Assembly: GCA_964584495.1 (NCBI GenBank)
Contig: CAZPAH010000031.1
Span: 1-25,325 of the forward strand
Direction of reading: 5' to 3'
DNA from: CAZPAH01 sp964584495
Lineage (GTDB): Bacteria > Krumholzibacteriota > Krumholzibacteriia > Krumholzibacteriales > Krumholzibacteriaceae
Length of the DNA: 25,325 bases
Below are positions 1 through 7,553 of this stretch, one piece after another; position 1 is the first letter of the stretch; every line of letters begins with the position of its first letter. The position numbers and the translations under genes are program-made. Below the pieces are notes generated by a model. That model was not told the origin of the DNA, did not search any database, and saw only the letters and a list, made by a program, of their open reading frames with translations.

Positions 1-409
1 CGAAGGTCTCAAGATAAATGTGCTCAAGAACAGGTTCGTCGCCGCAATGGCCGCGATTGCCGGGATCGGGTATTTCAGCTTGATGACGGTCAACGGAAAA
101 CCGGTGGGGCTGGCGCTTTGGGCGTTGTTCGGCACGACAAACCAGGTGCTCGCCTCGCTGGCCTTGCTCACCGTTTCCCTTTTTCTGTACAAACTTGGGA
201 AGCCGGTGATATATACGGTCATTCCGATGATCGGAATGATGATTATGACGGTTACCGCGATGGTGATGAAGTTGAAAAGCGACCTGTCGGGCGATCAATA
301 CCCACTGGCCATCGTAGGCGGGATCATTCTGATTCTGGTCCTGTGGCTCGTTGTCGAGTCGGTTCTCGGTTTCAGACGCTATGCCGGCCGCCGCGTGGCG
401 GGGAAATAG
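1..409 (+). CDS. cstA: CstA-family carbon starvation protein, C-terminal fragment
   Basis: The 5' end of the gene lies outside the window. The reading frame is open from base 2, and the GTG at 20 is an internal Val codon rather than a start. About 135 residues remain, with at least three hydrophobic membrane segments. The stretch ALWALFGTTNQVLASLALL closely resembles the conserved late-transmembrane motif of CstA/BtsT transporters (LWPLFGTTNQLLA type). In that family these are inner-membrane peptide or pyruvate transporters, often induced on carbon limitation. The protein ends in a short basic tail (RRYAGRRVAGK). The stop at 407-409 is 6 bases before the sugar kinase start, so the two are probably co-transcribed. 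Family assignment is fairly secure; the substrate cannot be told from this fragment. Confidence 0.85.
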   Translation, partial: EGLKINVLKNRFVAAMAAIAGIGYFSLMTVNGKPVGLALWALFGTTNQVLASLALLTVSLFLYKLGKPVIYTVIPMIGMMIMTVTAMVMKLKSDLSGDQYPLAIVGGIILILVLWLVVESVLGFRRYAGRRVAGK

Positions 410-415
410 TGAACT

Positions 416-1342
416 GTGGAGAAAAAATTCGACGTTATAGCCATGGGTTACACCGCAATCGATTATCTCGGGATCATCCCCCGTTTCCCCGTGGAAAACC
501 TGAAGCTGGAGCTTCTCAATCTTGAAATAGAGGGAGGCGGTCCCGCCGCTACGGCGGCGGTAACGGCCGGCCGGCTGGGATTGTCGGTATCCTTTATCGG
601 CAAGGTCGGTGATGATCCGGCAGGCTCCTCTATGCTCGATAGGCTCAAGGAAGAGGGGATCGACATCTCTTCCGTGTCGGTCGAGAAGGGAGGTAGATCC
701 CAGTTCGCTTTTATCATGGTCGACGCGGTAACGGCCGCGAGAACGATCTTGTGGACGCGTGGATCGATCGGCCCGCTCGAGCGGGGTGCGGTCGATCGGG
801 ATATGATCTCTTCCTGCAGGGGGCTCCTGGTCGACAGCCTCGAACCGGTTGCCGCCCTGGAGGCAGTGAAGGTAGCCGGGGAGTGCGGGATACCCGTCGT
901 TATCGATGCGGGAACGCTGAGAGAGGGAGTGCGCGAGATCCTTCCATACTGCGATTATATTGTCGCCAGTGAAACATTCGCCGGCCAGATATCGAAAGGA
1001 AGAGGTATCGAGAAAGCCCTTCGTGAGATCTACTCATTCGGGCCTTCCGCCGCTGTTGTCACGCTGGGGGAAAGGGGATGCGCCGCGCTGTCCGCCGAAG
1101 GGATGATCGAGGTCGAAGGTTTCAGAGTCGATGCGGTGGATACTACAGGGGCCGGTGACGTCTTTCACGGAGCCTTTATCTTCGCCATGCTGCAGGGATG
1201 GGATCTCGAGAAAATATGCATCTTTTCCAATGCGGTGGCGGCGATGAAATGCCGCCGGCCCGGTGGAAGGGCCGGTATTCCCACGCTGTCCGAGACGATG
1301 GAATTCCTGGGCCGGGAAAGACCGGACCGTTTCATAGCGTGA
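416..1342 (+). CDS. PfkB-family carbohydrate kinase
   Basis: This is a 308-residue protein of the ribokinase/PfkB family, which phosphorylates sugars or nucleosides using ATP in the cytoplasm. The N-terminal substrate-binding signature is visible around residues 39-49 (EGGGPAATAAV). The C-terminal PfkB signature DTTGAGD is at residues 242-248, where Asp248 should be the catalytic base and the glycines form the anion hole. Length matches the family (about 300). The start is GTG at 416, which gives a normal N-terminus (MEKKFDVIAMG); its Shine-Dalgarno sequence is poor, so translational coupling to the preceding cstA-like gene is likely. The last 11 bases overlap the end of the convergent phosphoesterase gene. 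The substrate (fructose, ribose, adenosine or another) cannot be decided from sequence. Confidence 0.88.
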   Translation: MEKKFDVIAMGYTAIDYLGIIPRFPVENLKLELLNLEIEGGGPAATAAVTAGRLGLSVSFIGKVGDDPAGSSMLDRLKEEGIDISSVSVEKGGRSQFAFIMVDAVTAARTILWTRGSIGPLERGAVDRDMISSCRGLLVDSLEPVAALEAVKVAGECGIPVVIDAGTLREGVREILPYCDYIVASETFAGQISKGRGIEKALREIYSFGPSAAVVTLGERGCAALSAEGMIEVEGFRVDAVDTTGAGDVFHGAFIFAMLQGWDLEKICIFSNAVAAMKCRRPGGRAGIPTLSETMEFLGRERPDRFIA

Positions 1343-1820
1343 TATATTCGGCGGACCCTCGTGAAAGGTCGAATATAACGAACCCCGGCTCGTTTATAAG
1401 GCCCATGATCTCCCCGGGATTCACCAAAGAGCAATTCCCGATCCGTTCGTTACGGCCGATGTGCGTGTGACCGTGAAATACTGCGGTGTATTCTCCCGTA
1501 TAAGCGAGTCCCTCGGCGAACTGGGGCCTGTGCGTGAAGGCGATTTTTCCCTCACCCGTCTCGATCGTGCCCAGGATCCCGTGGATCGAAATATTGGGAT
1601 ATTTCCGGGCTATCACTGCGATCGTGTAACGGTCCCCGTCGTTATTTCCGAAAACAATATGAACGGGGCCTGTAAAGGCCGCCAATCTGTCGATAACGAA
1701 CGGCGAGCAGAGGTCTCCACAGTGAATCAAGGCGTCGACCCCTTTTTCGCCGGCGAGTTCGACGGCCTTTTCCAGGTTGCCGAGATGATCGTGCGAATCA
1801 CTCATTACGGCGATCTTCAA
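1332..1820 (-). CDS. YfcE/MJ0936-type metallophosphoesterase
   Basis: This small (162-residue) calcineurin-like phosphoesterase is encoded on the minus strand. All metal-ligand motifs are present: DSH (Asp8, His10), GD (Asp36), GNND (Asn59), TH (His97) and GHTH (His118, His120). This fits the YfcE family of two-metal phosphodiesterases, which hydrolyse model phosphodiesters; the natural substrate is usually unknown. I chose the TTG at 1820-1818 as start because a GGAGG lies 9 bases upstream on that strand and the protein then begins MKIAVMSDSHDH, as is typical. A longer reading frame from 1862 would add 14 non-conserved residues. The gene is convergent with, and overlaps by 11 bases, the sugar kinase. 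Confidence 0.88.
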   Translation of the reverse strand: MKIAVMSDSHDHLGNLEKAVELAGEKGVDALIHCGDLCSPFVIDRLAAFTGPVHIVFGNNDGDRYTIAVIARKYPNISIHGILGTIETGEGKIAFTHRPQFAEGLAYTGEYTAVFHGHTHIGRNERIGNCSLVNPGEIMGLINEPGFVIFDLSRGSAEYITL

Positions 1821-2251
1821 TTTTAGATTCCTCCATTTCAATTCCCGGAGCCTTCGAAACACCGGAGAGACTACAATATCAACACCGCCGGAATTATGGC
1901 CGGATCCTTATAGAGGTTACCAACGAGGCCGATTTATGTCACCACGATTTTTATCCGGAAGGCTCGGCGGCGATCCCTTCGGGGACCCGCTGGCAGGCCA
2001 TCCACCGGTGGTGGGAACTATTTGCCCGGTCCGGTGCTCCATATTCTTGCTCGAGGGGCGCCCCCCGCATCAGCCGGCGCTCTTCATCGCGGATATCGTG
2101 AAGCGCATATGAGATAAAACCATCAGTCAAATAGACAGTTACTGTTTTACGAATGTCGATCGAGTCAAGAAGGCTCCCGGCGAAAGCCTTGTGGCATACC
2201 TCTTGTTCTGAAGCTTTATGAAGGGGAGATCAGCTCAAGGAAGGTTGCCGG
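1821..2251. other. Intergenic stretch with no convincing gene
   Basis: About 430 bases separate the phosphoesterase start from the glycosyltransferase start. It must carry the minus-strand phosphoesterase promoter (not identified) and the promoter of the rightward gene. It holds several short palindromes: CCACCGGTGG near 2008, GGGGCGCCCC near 2057 and ACAGTTACTGT at 2135-2145. A sigma-54-like site is listed separately. A 58-codon reading frame (1936-2112) has no recognisable similarity and is not called. Confidence 0.6.
2192..2206 (+). promoter_or_regulatory. Sigma-54-like promoter upstream of the GT2-TPR gene
   Basis: TGGCAT-N5-TTGT resembles the RpoN consensus TGGCAC-N5-TTGC with correct spacing. 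The -12 element has GT instead of the usual GC, so it is the weakest of the three sigma-54-like sites here. It nearly matches the site before flgF (GGCATA followed by CTCTTG in both). A start near 2218 would precede the ATG at 2252. Confidence 0.45.
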
Positions 2252-4147
2252 ATGCCCGACAGGCCGAGAGAAGGAATAAGAGAAGGAATAGTCGATCTTG
2301 ATAAATTCAGGAAATCGAGGAGGGTCTCGATAAGCTGCTGCATAATCGCCCGTGACGAGGAAGAATATATCGCGGATGCGATAGGAAGTGTTTCGGAGCT
2401 GGCGGACGAGGTGATAGTGGTAGATACGGGATCGGCCGACGGCACGGCGGAAAAGGCTGAAGAATGCGGCGCTAAGGTGTTCAGCACATTATGGGAGAAT
2501 GACTTCAGCAAGGCCAGGAACCTGTCGATATCAAAAGCTTCAGGCGAATGGATACTGATTATCGACGCCGACGAGATAATTGACGCGGTAAGCCATTCCA
2601 GAATAAGGGAAATCATTGAAACCCATCCAGGCGGAGCTTTCCTCTTCAAACAGCGGACCTACACTGATGACTCGGACACCTTCGGCTGGGAGCCGGCCGA
2701 GGAAATAAGCCCTTTCAACAGGGGCAAGCTGGGTTTCTTCGTGAGCGAACAGGTTCGGTTGTTTCGGAACAGCCCCTCGGTCCGCTATAAGGGGTTCGTG
2801 CACGAGAATGTGGAAGAATCGCTTCTAAAGGCGGGAAACGAGCTTTACAGCGTCGAGGATGTCGTCGTTCATCACTATGGGAGGATGAAAGACTCCAATA
2901 GGGTGCGGCGCAAGTATCACAATTACCTTCATCTGGGCGAGATGAAACTTCAAATAGAGCCGGATAATATCCAGAGCATATACGAATTATCCTCGCAGCT
3001 CATGACGCTGGGCCGAAATGACGAAGCGTTGACTCATATTGACAGGGGTCTCGAATTGGATCCGGGAAGCTGGAAGCTCCTCTATCTTAAAGGACTTGCC
3101 TGCCTCGGCTCTGGAAAGAGCGCGGAGGCGGAGCAGCTGCTGAGGGAAGCGCTGGAGGGGGAGAAGGGCAAGGCGGACCTGTACAATAATCTCGGAGTGG
3201 CGCTGATAGAGAACGGAAAACCGGAGGAAGCCCTAGCCGTGCTTTCCAGGGGGCTGGATCTGCACGGTGACAACGCTAATCTGCTTCGCAACAGTGCTTC
3301 CTCGCTATTGCTCCTCGGTCGGGCCGACGAAGCGCGAAAGAGGATAGCCAGGGCGCTGGAGCTCGATCCCTTCATGCCTCAAGCGCACGTGATCTTAGCC
3401 GAAACGATGGTCATGTCGAAAGAATTCGACGGGGCTGCGGATTCCCTGGGAAGGATAAGATTTATCCCAGGCACCAACCTCAAGGTATATCTCAAGTCGG
3501 TTCAACTTTACATCAGGATGCATATGGCGCGTGAGGCGGGTGAGATCGTAGAGAGGGCGCTCTTGGATTATCCCGGGCATGAAGGCCTGATGCTTCTATC
3601 GGGAAAGGTAAAGGAACTGCTCGGAGATGCCGGCGGCGCGGCGGCGATTTACAGGAAGATGCTGCAGGATAATCCCGAAAACTGGGAGGTTCTCAACAGC
3701 CTTGGATGTATCGACGAGAGGAGTGGAAACCTCGAGCAAGCACTACGGTATTTCGGCGAGGCGTTCAGGTTAAATCCACTCGATTGCCAGATCGAGGTCA
3801 ACCTGGCCATTGTCCTTGAACGTCTCAACAGGGATTCTGAGGCGGAGGAACATTTCAGGAGGGCGATCGCTAGAGACTCCGATAACAGTTTCGCCCTCAA
3901 CGGCCTCGGCTGTTTTCTCTCCAAGCGGATGAGGTTCGCCGAGGCGATCCCTCTTTTTACCAGGGCGATAGAGGCCCGTCCCGGAGATATTCGTCCCTAT
4001 ATGAATCTCGGCCTGGTCTGCGAGAAGATGAATCTGCCGGCGAAGGCCGCCGAGATATACGAGAAGGTGGCGCTCATAGATGCCTCCTCAATATCGATCG
4101 TACGCGACAGGCTGGACAATCTTCGCAGCTCGATTCATGTTGTATGA
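2252..4147 (+). CDS. GT2 glycosyltransferase with TPR repeats, candidate flagellin glycosyltransferase
   Basis: This is a 631-residue cytoplasmic protein with no signal peptide or membrane segment. Residues about 25-215 form a GT-A (family 2) domain: the nucleotide-sugar motif IVVDTGSADGT has Asp58, and the metal-binding DAD (Asp105, Asp107) follows in IIDADE. From about residue 225 to the end there are tandem 34-residue TPR-like repeats, for example ELSSQLMTLGRNDEALTHID and NLGVALIENGKPEEALAVL. GT2-TPR fusions of this type modify proteins or peptides, and some lie in flagellar clusters where they glycosylate flagellin. Here the gene directly precedes the flagellar genes and has a sigma-54-like promoter, so a flagellar target is a reasonable inference but not shown. 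The start ATG has AAGGAAGG 7 bases upstream. An in-frame 12-base tandem repeat near 2269-2292 encodes REGIREGI. Confidence 0.85.
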   Translation: MPDRPREGIREGIVDLDKFRKSRRVSISCCIIARDEEEYIADAIGSVSELADEVIVVDTGSADGTAEKAEECGAKVFSTLWENDFSKARNLSISKASGEWILIIDADEIIDAVSHSRIREIIETHPGGAFLFKQRTYTDDSDTFGWEPAEEISPFNRGKLGFFVSEQVRLFRNSPSVRYKGFVHENVEESLLKAGNELYSVEDVVVHHYGRMKDSNRVRRKYHNYLHLGEMKLQIEPDNIQSIYELSSQLMTLGRNDEALTHIDRGLELDPGSWKLLYLKGLACLGSGKSAEAEQLLREALEGEKGKADLYNNLGVALIENGKPEEALAVLSRGLDLHGDNANLLRNSASSLLLLGRADEARKRIARALELDPFMPQAHVILAETMVMSKEFDGAADSLGRIRFIPGTNLKVYLKSVQLYIRMHMAREAGEIVERALLDYPGHEGLMLLSGKVKELLGDAGGAAAIYRKMLQDNPENWEVLNSLGCIDERSGNLEQALRYFGEAFRLNPLDCQIEVNLAIVLERLNRDSEAEEHFRRAIARDSDNSFALNGLGCFLSKRMRFAEAIPLFTRAIEARPGDIRPYMNLGLVCEKMNLPAKAAEIYEKVALIDASSISIVRDRLDNLRSSIHVV

Positions 4148-4178
4148 TTAAATTCGATACCGTCACTCTCTCCTTCGC

Positions 4179-4205
4179 TAAAGTTCCTTAAACATCGAGC
4201 GAAAA
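4179..4205 (+). promoter_or_regulatory. Sigma-28 (FliA)-type promoter upstream of the sensor kinase gene
   Basis: TAAAGTTC-N11-AGCGAAAA compares with the FliA consensus TAAAGTTT-N11-GCCGATAA: 7 of 8 bases in the -35 and 5 of 8 in the -10, with exact spacing. A start near 4213 leaves a leader of about 23 bases before the ATG at 4236. The site is similar to the one before the second flagellin gene. Confidence 0.6.
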
Positions 4206-4235
4206 TGTGTAGAGAGGGAAGCGGAGGTGCAATTA

Positions 4236-5747
4236 ATGTCCGAGAGAGAACTGATACTGGTGGTAGACGATTCCAGGGTTATCCGGGAGAGGATGAAAGA
4301 TACACTCATCCGCAACGGGTATGATGTGATTTTGAGGGAGAACGGCGAGGATGGAGTGCTGGCGGCCCTTGAATATTATCCCGATCTCATCATAATGGAT
4401 TTCAACATGCCCCAAATGGACGGTTTCCAGGCGAGCCGTACCCTTAAAAAGTATCAACAGACCAGAATGATCCCGATCGCCGTATTCACCGACAACAGGG
4501 ATATCGTGCAGAAGATAAAGTTTTTCGATGTCGGTGTGGAGGATTTCATCGTCAAGGATGCCGATGAGGCCGAGGTCATTGCAAGGGTCAGCGGGCTGCT
4601 GAGGTGGAAGAAGAACCGTGACGGAATAATCCTGGAAAAAGATAAGCTCAGCACGCTCCTCGACAATTTGAGCGATTCGGTTATCATCTGCGACGATTCG
4701 GGGAAGCTGATTTTCTTCAACAGGGCGGCGGCGCAGAGGTTCAACCTTATCCCCGAGTTGATAATGGAAAAGTCAATAAGGGATATTCTTCCCGAGACGG
4801 AAGAGATCGTGGAGATGTACTCGCTCATCGATAACAGAACCGAACAGGAAGCTTTCGAGATCGAAGTGGAGCGTGACACCGGGAAGAGGACATATCTCGT
4901 CGATATCAGCAGGGTATTCATCAACCTCAGCGAGGATGTAGGGTGCGCTCTGATACTAAAGGATATTACCGCCGAAAAGGAAGCGGAGCGTCTTAAAACG
5001 GAGTTTTACTCGATGATGGCCCACGAGATGAGGACGCCGATCAGCGTAGTCCTGGGGTACTCCCAGTTGATACTCGATGACAAGGCGGGGGAGGTCTCCG
5101 AACTGCAGAGGGAGTTTCTCAAGGGAATCGAGGAGAAGGGTAAAGTCCTGATGACCCTCGTTGACGATTTCCTTGAAGTCTCGAGGCTGGAGAATAAATT
5201 CATAAAGCTCGAGAAATCGAAGTTCGATATCGCCGGACTCGTAATCAAGACGATTAACGGCATCAAACTACTGGCGGATAACAAGAATATATCCCTCAAG
5301 TCTACGAGCGGGGAAGAGGTGCTGACGGTCTATGCCGACAGGGACAAGCTCGAACACGTGATGATCAATGTCGTCGAGAACGCCATCAAATATACGGAGG
5401 AGGGAGGAGCTATCTCCGTTTCATGCAGCCGCAGGGACGACGGGGTTGAAATACTTGTTGCCGATACGGGGATCGGGATGTCCAGCGAGGAGATCGAATA
5501 CATTTTTGACAGGTTCAAACGTCTGGGGAAAGCCGAGAGGAAGAAGATCAAGGGCACGGGGCTCGGGCTGGCGATAGTCAAGGAGATAGTGGATGCCCAT
5601 GAAGGATCCATTGAAGTCGAGAGCGAGGATGGCGTCGGTAGCAAGTTCCGGATCTGGATACCGGGAGGGGAAGATGCGGCTTCCACCGATACAGCCCCCG
5701 GCGAAGCGGACGTCGCGGGCCTGGAGCCTGACATTGTGAAGCAGTAA
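4236..5747 (+). CDS. Receiver-PAS-histidine kinase signalling protein
   Basis: This 503-residue cytoplasmic protein has three parts. Residues about 6-123 are a response-regulator receiver with acidic pocket Asp11-Asp12, phospho-acceptor Asp55 (IIMDFNMP), Thr85 and Lys107. Residues about 130-250 are a PAS domain. Residues about 252-485 are a histidine kinase with His263 in an HEMRTP H-box, an N-box (NVVENAIKYTEEGG), G1 (DTGIGM), F-box (IFDRF) and G2 (GTGLGLAIV). All catalytic residues look intact. There is no membrane segment, so it must sense a cytoplasmic or receiver-borne signal. I chose ATG 4236 because GGAGG lies 8 bases upstream; a GTG at 4227 is inside that Shine-Dalgarno. No partner regulator is adjacent. 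The FliA-type promoter and its place before flgF suggest a late motility-linked role (inference). Confidence 0.9.
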   Translation: MSERELILVVDDSRVIRERMKDTLIRNGYDVILRENGEDGVLAALEYYPDLIIMDFNMPQMDGFQASRTLKKYQQTRMIPIAVFTDNRDIVQKIKFFDVGVEDFIVKDADEAEVIARVSGLLRWKKNRDGIILEKDKLSTLLDNLSDSVIICDDSGKLIFFNRAAAQRFNLIPELIMEKSIRDILPETEEIVEMYSLIDNRTEQEAFEIEVERDTGKRTYLVDISRVFINLSEDVGCALILKDITAEKEAERLKTEFYSMMAHEMRTPISVVLGYSQLILDDKAGEVSELQREFLKGIEEKGKVLMTLVDDFLEVSRLENKFIKLEKSKFDIAGLVIKTINGIKLLADNKNISLKSTSGEEVLTVYADRDKLEHVMINVVENAIKYTEEGGAISVSCSRRDDGVEILVADTGIGMSSEEIEYIFDRFKRLGKAERKKIKGTGLGLAIVKEIVDAHEGSIEVESEDGVGSKFRIWIPGGEDAASTDTAPGEADVAGLEPDIVKQ

Positions 5748-5895
5748 TTTCCTCCGGGGCGCTGAAAATATTTCCCTTCATGCCGTGACTCGAATTCAAT
5801 GTGCCGCGGGAATGTCACCCTTCGAAAATCCATAACGAAATTATTTGTAGCATGTTATGCGTGTGAAAACGCGGGCTTTGGGACTAAGGTCCTAC

Positions 5896-5910
5896 AGGCA
5901 TATCTCTTGC
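5896..5910 (+). promoter_or_regulatory. Sigma-54 promoter of the flgF operon
   Basis: AGGCAT-N5-TTGC has the invariant GG (5897-5898) and GC (5909-5910) ten bases apart, as RpoN requires. The predicted start near 5922 lies just before AGGAGG at 5927-5932 and the flgF ATG at 5939, giving a very short leader. An inverted repeat GCATGTTATGC lies upstream at 5850-5860. Confidence 0.75.
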
Positions 5911-5938
5911 CGTCTGGAATAGCCGCAGGAGGATAGTC

Positions 5939-6646
5939 ATGCTGAAAGGTATATCGATGGCCGCATTGGCCATGAAAAACCAGGTAGCCCGAAACGATAT
6001 GATCGCCAACAATCTGGCCAACACCAATACCGCCGGATTCAAGAAGGATATAGCCGTATTCCAGCAGGATAACGGTGCCGCAGAGGATTCCGGCTCCTCG
6101 ATAATTCTGGCGGCCTCATTCGAGCAGGGGCCGGTTACAAGAACCGACCGCCCGCTCGATGTTGCGATCCAGGGAGACGGCTTTTTCGTTGTCGAAACTG
6201 ATGAAGGCGATCGCTATACACGGGCCGGGTCATTCGCCGTCAATTCCGAAGGGGTTCTGACGACGGTGGAAGGAGATATTGTCGCCTCCTCCTCGGGATC
6301 GATACAAATCCCGCCTGGAGAGATTGATATATCCCGCGAGGGTCAGGTGAGGGTGAACGGCGCCGATGCGGGAAGAATAAGAGTTGTCAACTTCGAGGAT
6401 TGCTCGAAGCTGGAAAAGATCGGATCGTCGCTCTGGAAGGCCCCGGACGATCTTTCGCCCGGCGATCTGGCCGAAGAGGAAACAGAGCTTCTTTCGGGTT
6501 TTCTCGAGAGCAGCAATGTCGAAGTCATAACTCAGATGACGGAGATGATTTCGGCGCTGAAGGCCTACGAAATTTCACAGAAGGCTCTCAAATCGGAAGA
6601 CCAAGTTTTGGGTAAATTAATAGAAACGGTCGGCAGGACGGGGTAA
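5939..6646 (+). CDS. flgF: Flagellar proximal/distal rod protein FlgF
   Basis: This 235-residue rod protein of the FlgB/C/F/G/E axial family carries the N-terminal rod signature NNLANTNTAGFKKD at about residues 22-35. The C-terminal D0 helix (SSNVEVITQMTEMISALKAYEISQKAL) pairs with the N-terminal helix in the assembled rod. The middle shows the FlgF/FlgG-type domain with PLDVAIQGDGFFVVE. The length is close to that of known FlgF (about 250), and its position before flgG supports FlgF over FlgG. It is secreted through the flagellar type III apparatus without a cleaved signal. ATG 5939 is preceded by AGGAGG. It is the first gene of the sigma-54 operon. Confidence 0.93.
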   Translation: MLKGISMAALAMKNQVARNDMIANNLANTNTAGFKKDIAVFQQDNGAAEDSGSSIILAASFEQGPVTRTDRPLDVAIQGDGFFVVETDEGDRYTRAGSFAVNSEGVLTTVEGDIVASSSGSIQIPPGEIDISREGQVRVNGADAGRIRVVNFEDCSKLEKIGSSLWKAPDDLSPGDLAEEETELLSGFLESSNVEVITQMTEMISALKAYEISQKALKSEDQVLGKLIETVGRTG

Positions 6647-6688
6647 ATGAATACTTTTCACCGACCGACCGGGATAGTGACACTTTAC

Positions 6689-6733
6689 GACGGATCTTTC
6701 GCCGTCATCGGGTCGGCCGGACCGGGCCGATCC
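6689..6733 (+). promoter_or_regulatory. Hairpins between flgF and flgG
   Basis: Two potential stems lie in the 104-base gap. One is GACGG/CCGTC (6689-6706). The other is GGTCGGCC pairing with GGCCGATCC with one bulged A (6711-6733), ending just before the flgG Shine-Dalgarno (AGGGAG). No T-run follows, so this is not a clear terminator. It may affect mRNA processing or flgG translation. Confidence 0.3.
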
Positions 6734-6750
6734 GGCAGGGAGTTGAAATC

Positions 6751-7539
6751 ATGATTAGAGCTCTATCGACCGCCTCCTCGGGGATGCAGTCACAACAGAT
6801 ATTCATAGATAATATCGCAAATAACCTGGCCAATGTTAATACGGCAGGCTTCAAGAAATCGAGAATAGAGTTCCAGGATCTTCTCTACGAAAAACTGGGG
6901 CCGGTGGGGGCTTCCCGCATGACCGGGTCTGCGGAGCCTTCTTTCAGCCAGATAGGACATGGGGTCAGGCTGGCCGCTACCACCAGGATTTACAGCCAGG
7001 GTTCGTCCCAAAGCACCGAGAATCCGCTCGACATGATGATCGATGGAGACGGATTCTTCCAGATCCTTCTGCCCGACGGGACCTACGCGTATACGCGAGA
7101 TGGATCTCTGAAACTCGATTCCGAGGGTAATCTTGTAACCTCCGCCGGATTTCAGGTCGAGCCCGCGCTGACCCTTCCGCGTGAAACTTCGGAGCTTCTC
7201 GTTTCGGGAGACGGGCTTATATCCGTTCTACTCCAGGGAGACGATGAACCGTCCGATCTCGGAAGGTTCGAGCTCGTGAGGTTCCAGAATCCAGCGGGCC
7301 TGAAAAATATAGGGCACAACCTGTACGCTCCGACCATGTCGAGTGGCGATCCGATCCTCGGCAACCCCGGCGAGGAGGGCATAGGAATGATACAGATGGG
7401 ATTCCTGGAGATGAGCAACGTAAATGTCATAGAGGAAATGATAGGGATGATCACCGCTCAGAGGGCGTACGAGATCAACTCCAAAGCTGTAAAGACTTCC
7501 GAGGAAATGCTCGGCATCGCAGCAAACCTGAAGAGCTAG
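6751..7539 (+). CDS. flgG: Flagellar distal rod protein FlgG
   Basis: This 262-residue protein matches the usual FlgG length (about 260). The N-terminus MIRALSTASSGMQSQQIFIDNIANNLANVNTAGFKKS (written here as two adjoining blocks: residues 1-20 and 21-38) is characteristic. The central part has NPLDMMIDGDGFFQI, and the C-terminus holds the conserved MSNVNVIEEMIGMITAQRAY helix followed by EINSKAVKTSEEML. FlgG polymerises to form the distal rod that crosses the periplasm inside the P and L rings. It is exported by the flagellar type III system. AGGGAG precedes the ATG. It is followed after 14 bases by flgA, in keeping with the order flgF-G-A-H-I. Confidence 0.96.
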   Translation: MIRALSTASSGMQSQQIFIDNIANNLANVNTAGFKKSRIEFQDLLYEKLGPVGASRMTGSAEPSFSQIGHGVRLAATTRIYSQGSSQSTENPLDMMIDGDGFFQILLPDGTYAYTRDGSLKLDSEGNLVTSAGFQVEPALTLPRETSELLVSGDGLISVLLQGDDEPSDLGRFELVRFQNPAGLKNIGHNLYAPTMSSGDPILGNPGEEGIGMIQMGFLEMSNVNVIEEMIGMITAQRAYEINSKAVKTSEEMLGIAANLKS

Positions 7540-7553
7540 GCGGGAACCGTATT

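Noticed and set aside
1936..2112. 58-codon reading frame with a GAGG upstream in the 1821-2251 gap
   Set aside because: No recognisable similarity, odd composition (many Pro and Gly) and no partner gene; it is most likely chance.
2131..2160. Possible sigma-28 promoter around the ACAGTTACTGT palindrome
   Set aside because: No TAAA and no CCGATAA-like -10 at the right spacing; the sigma-54-like site nearer the gene is better.
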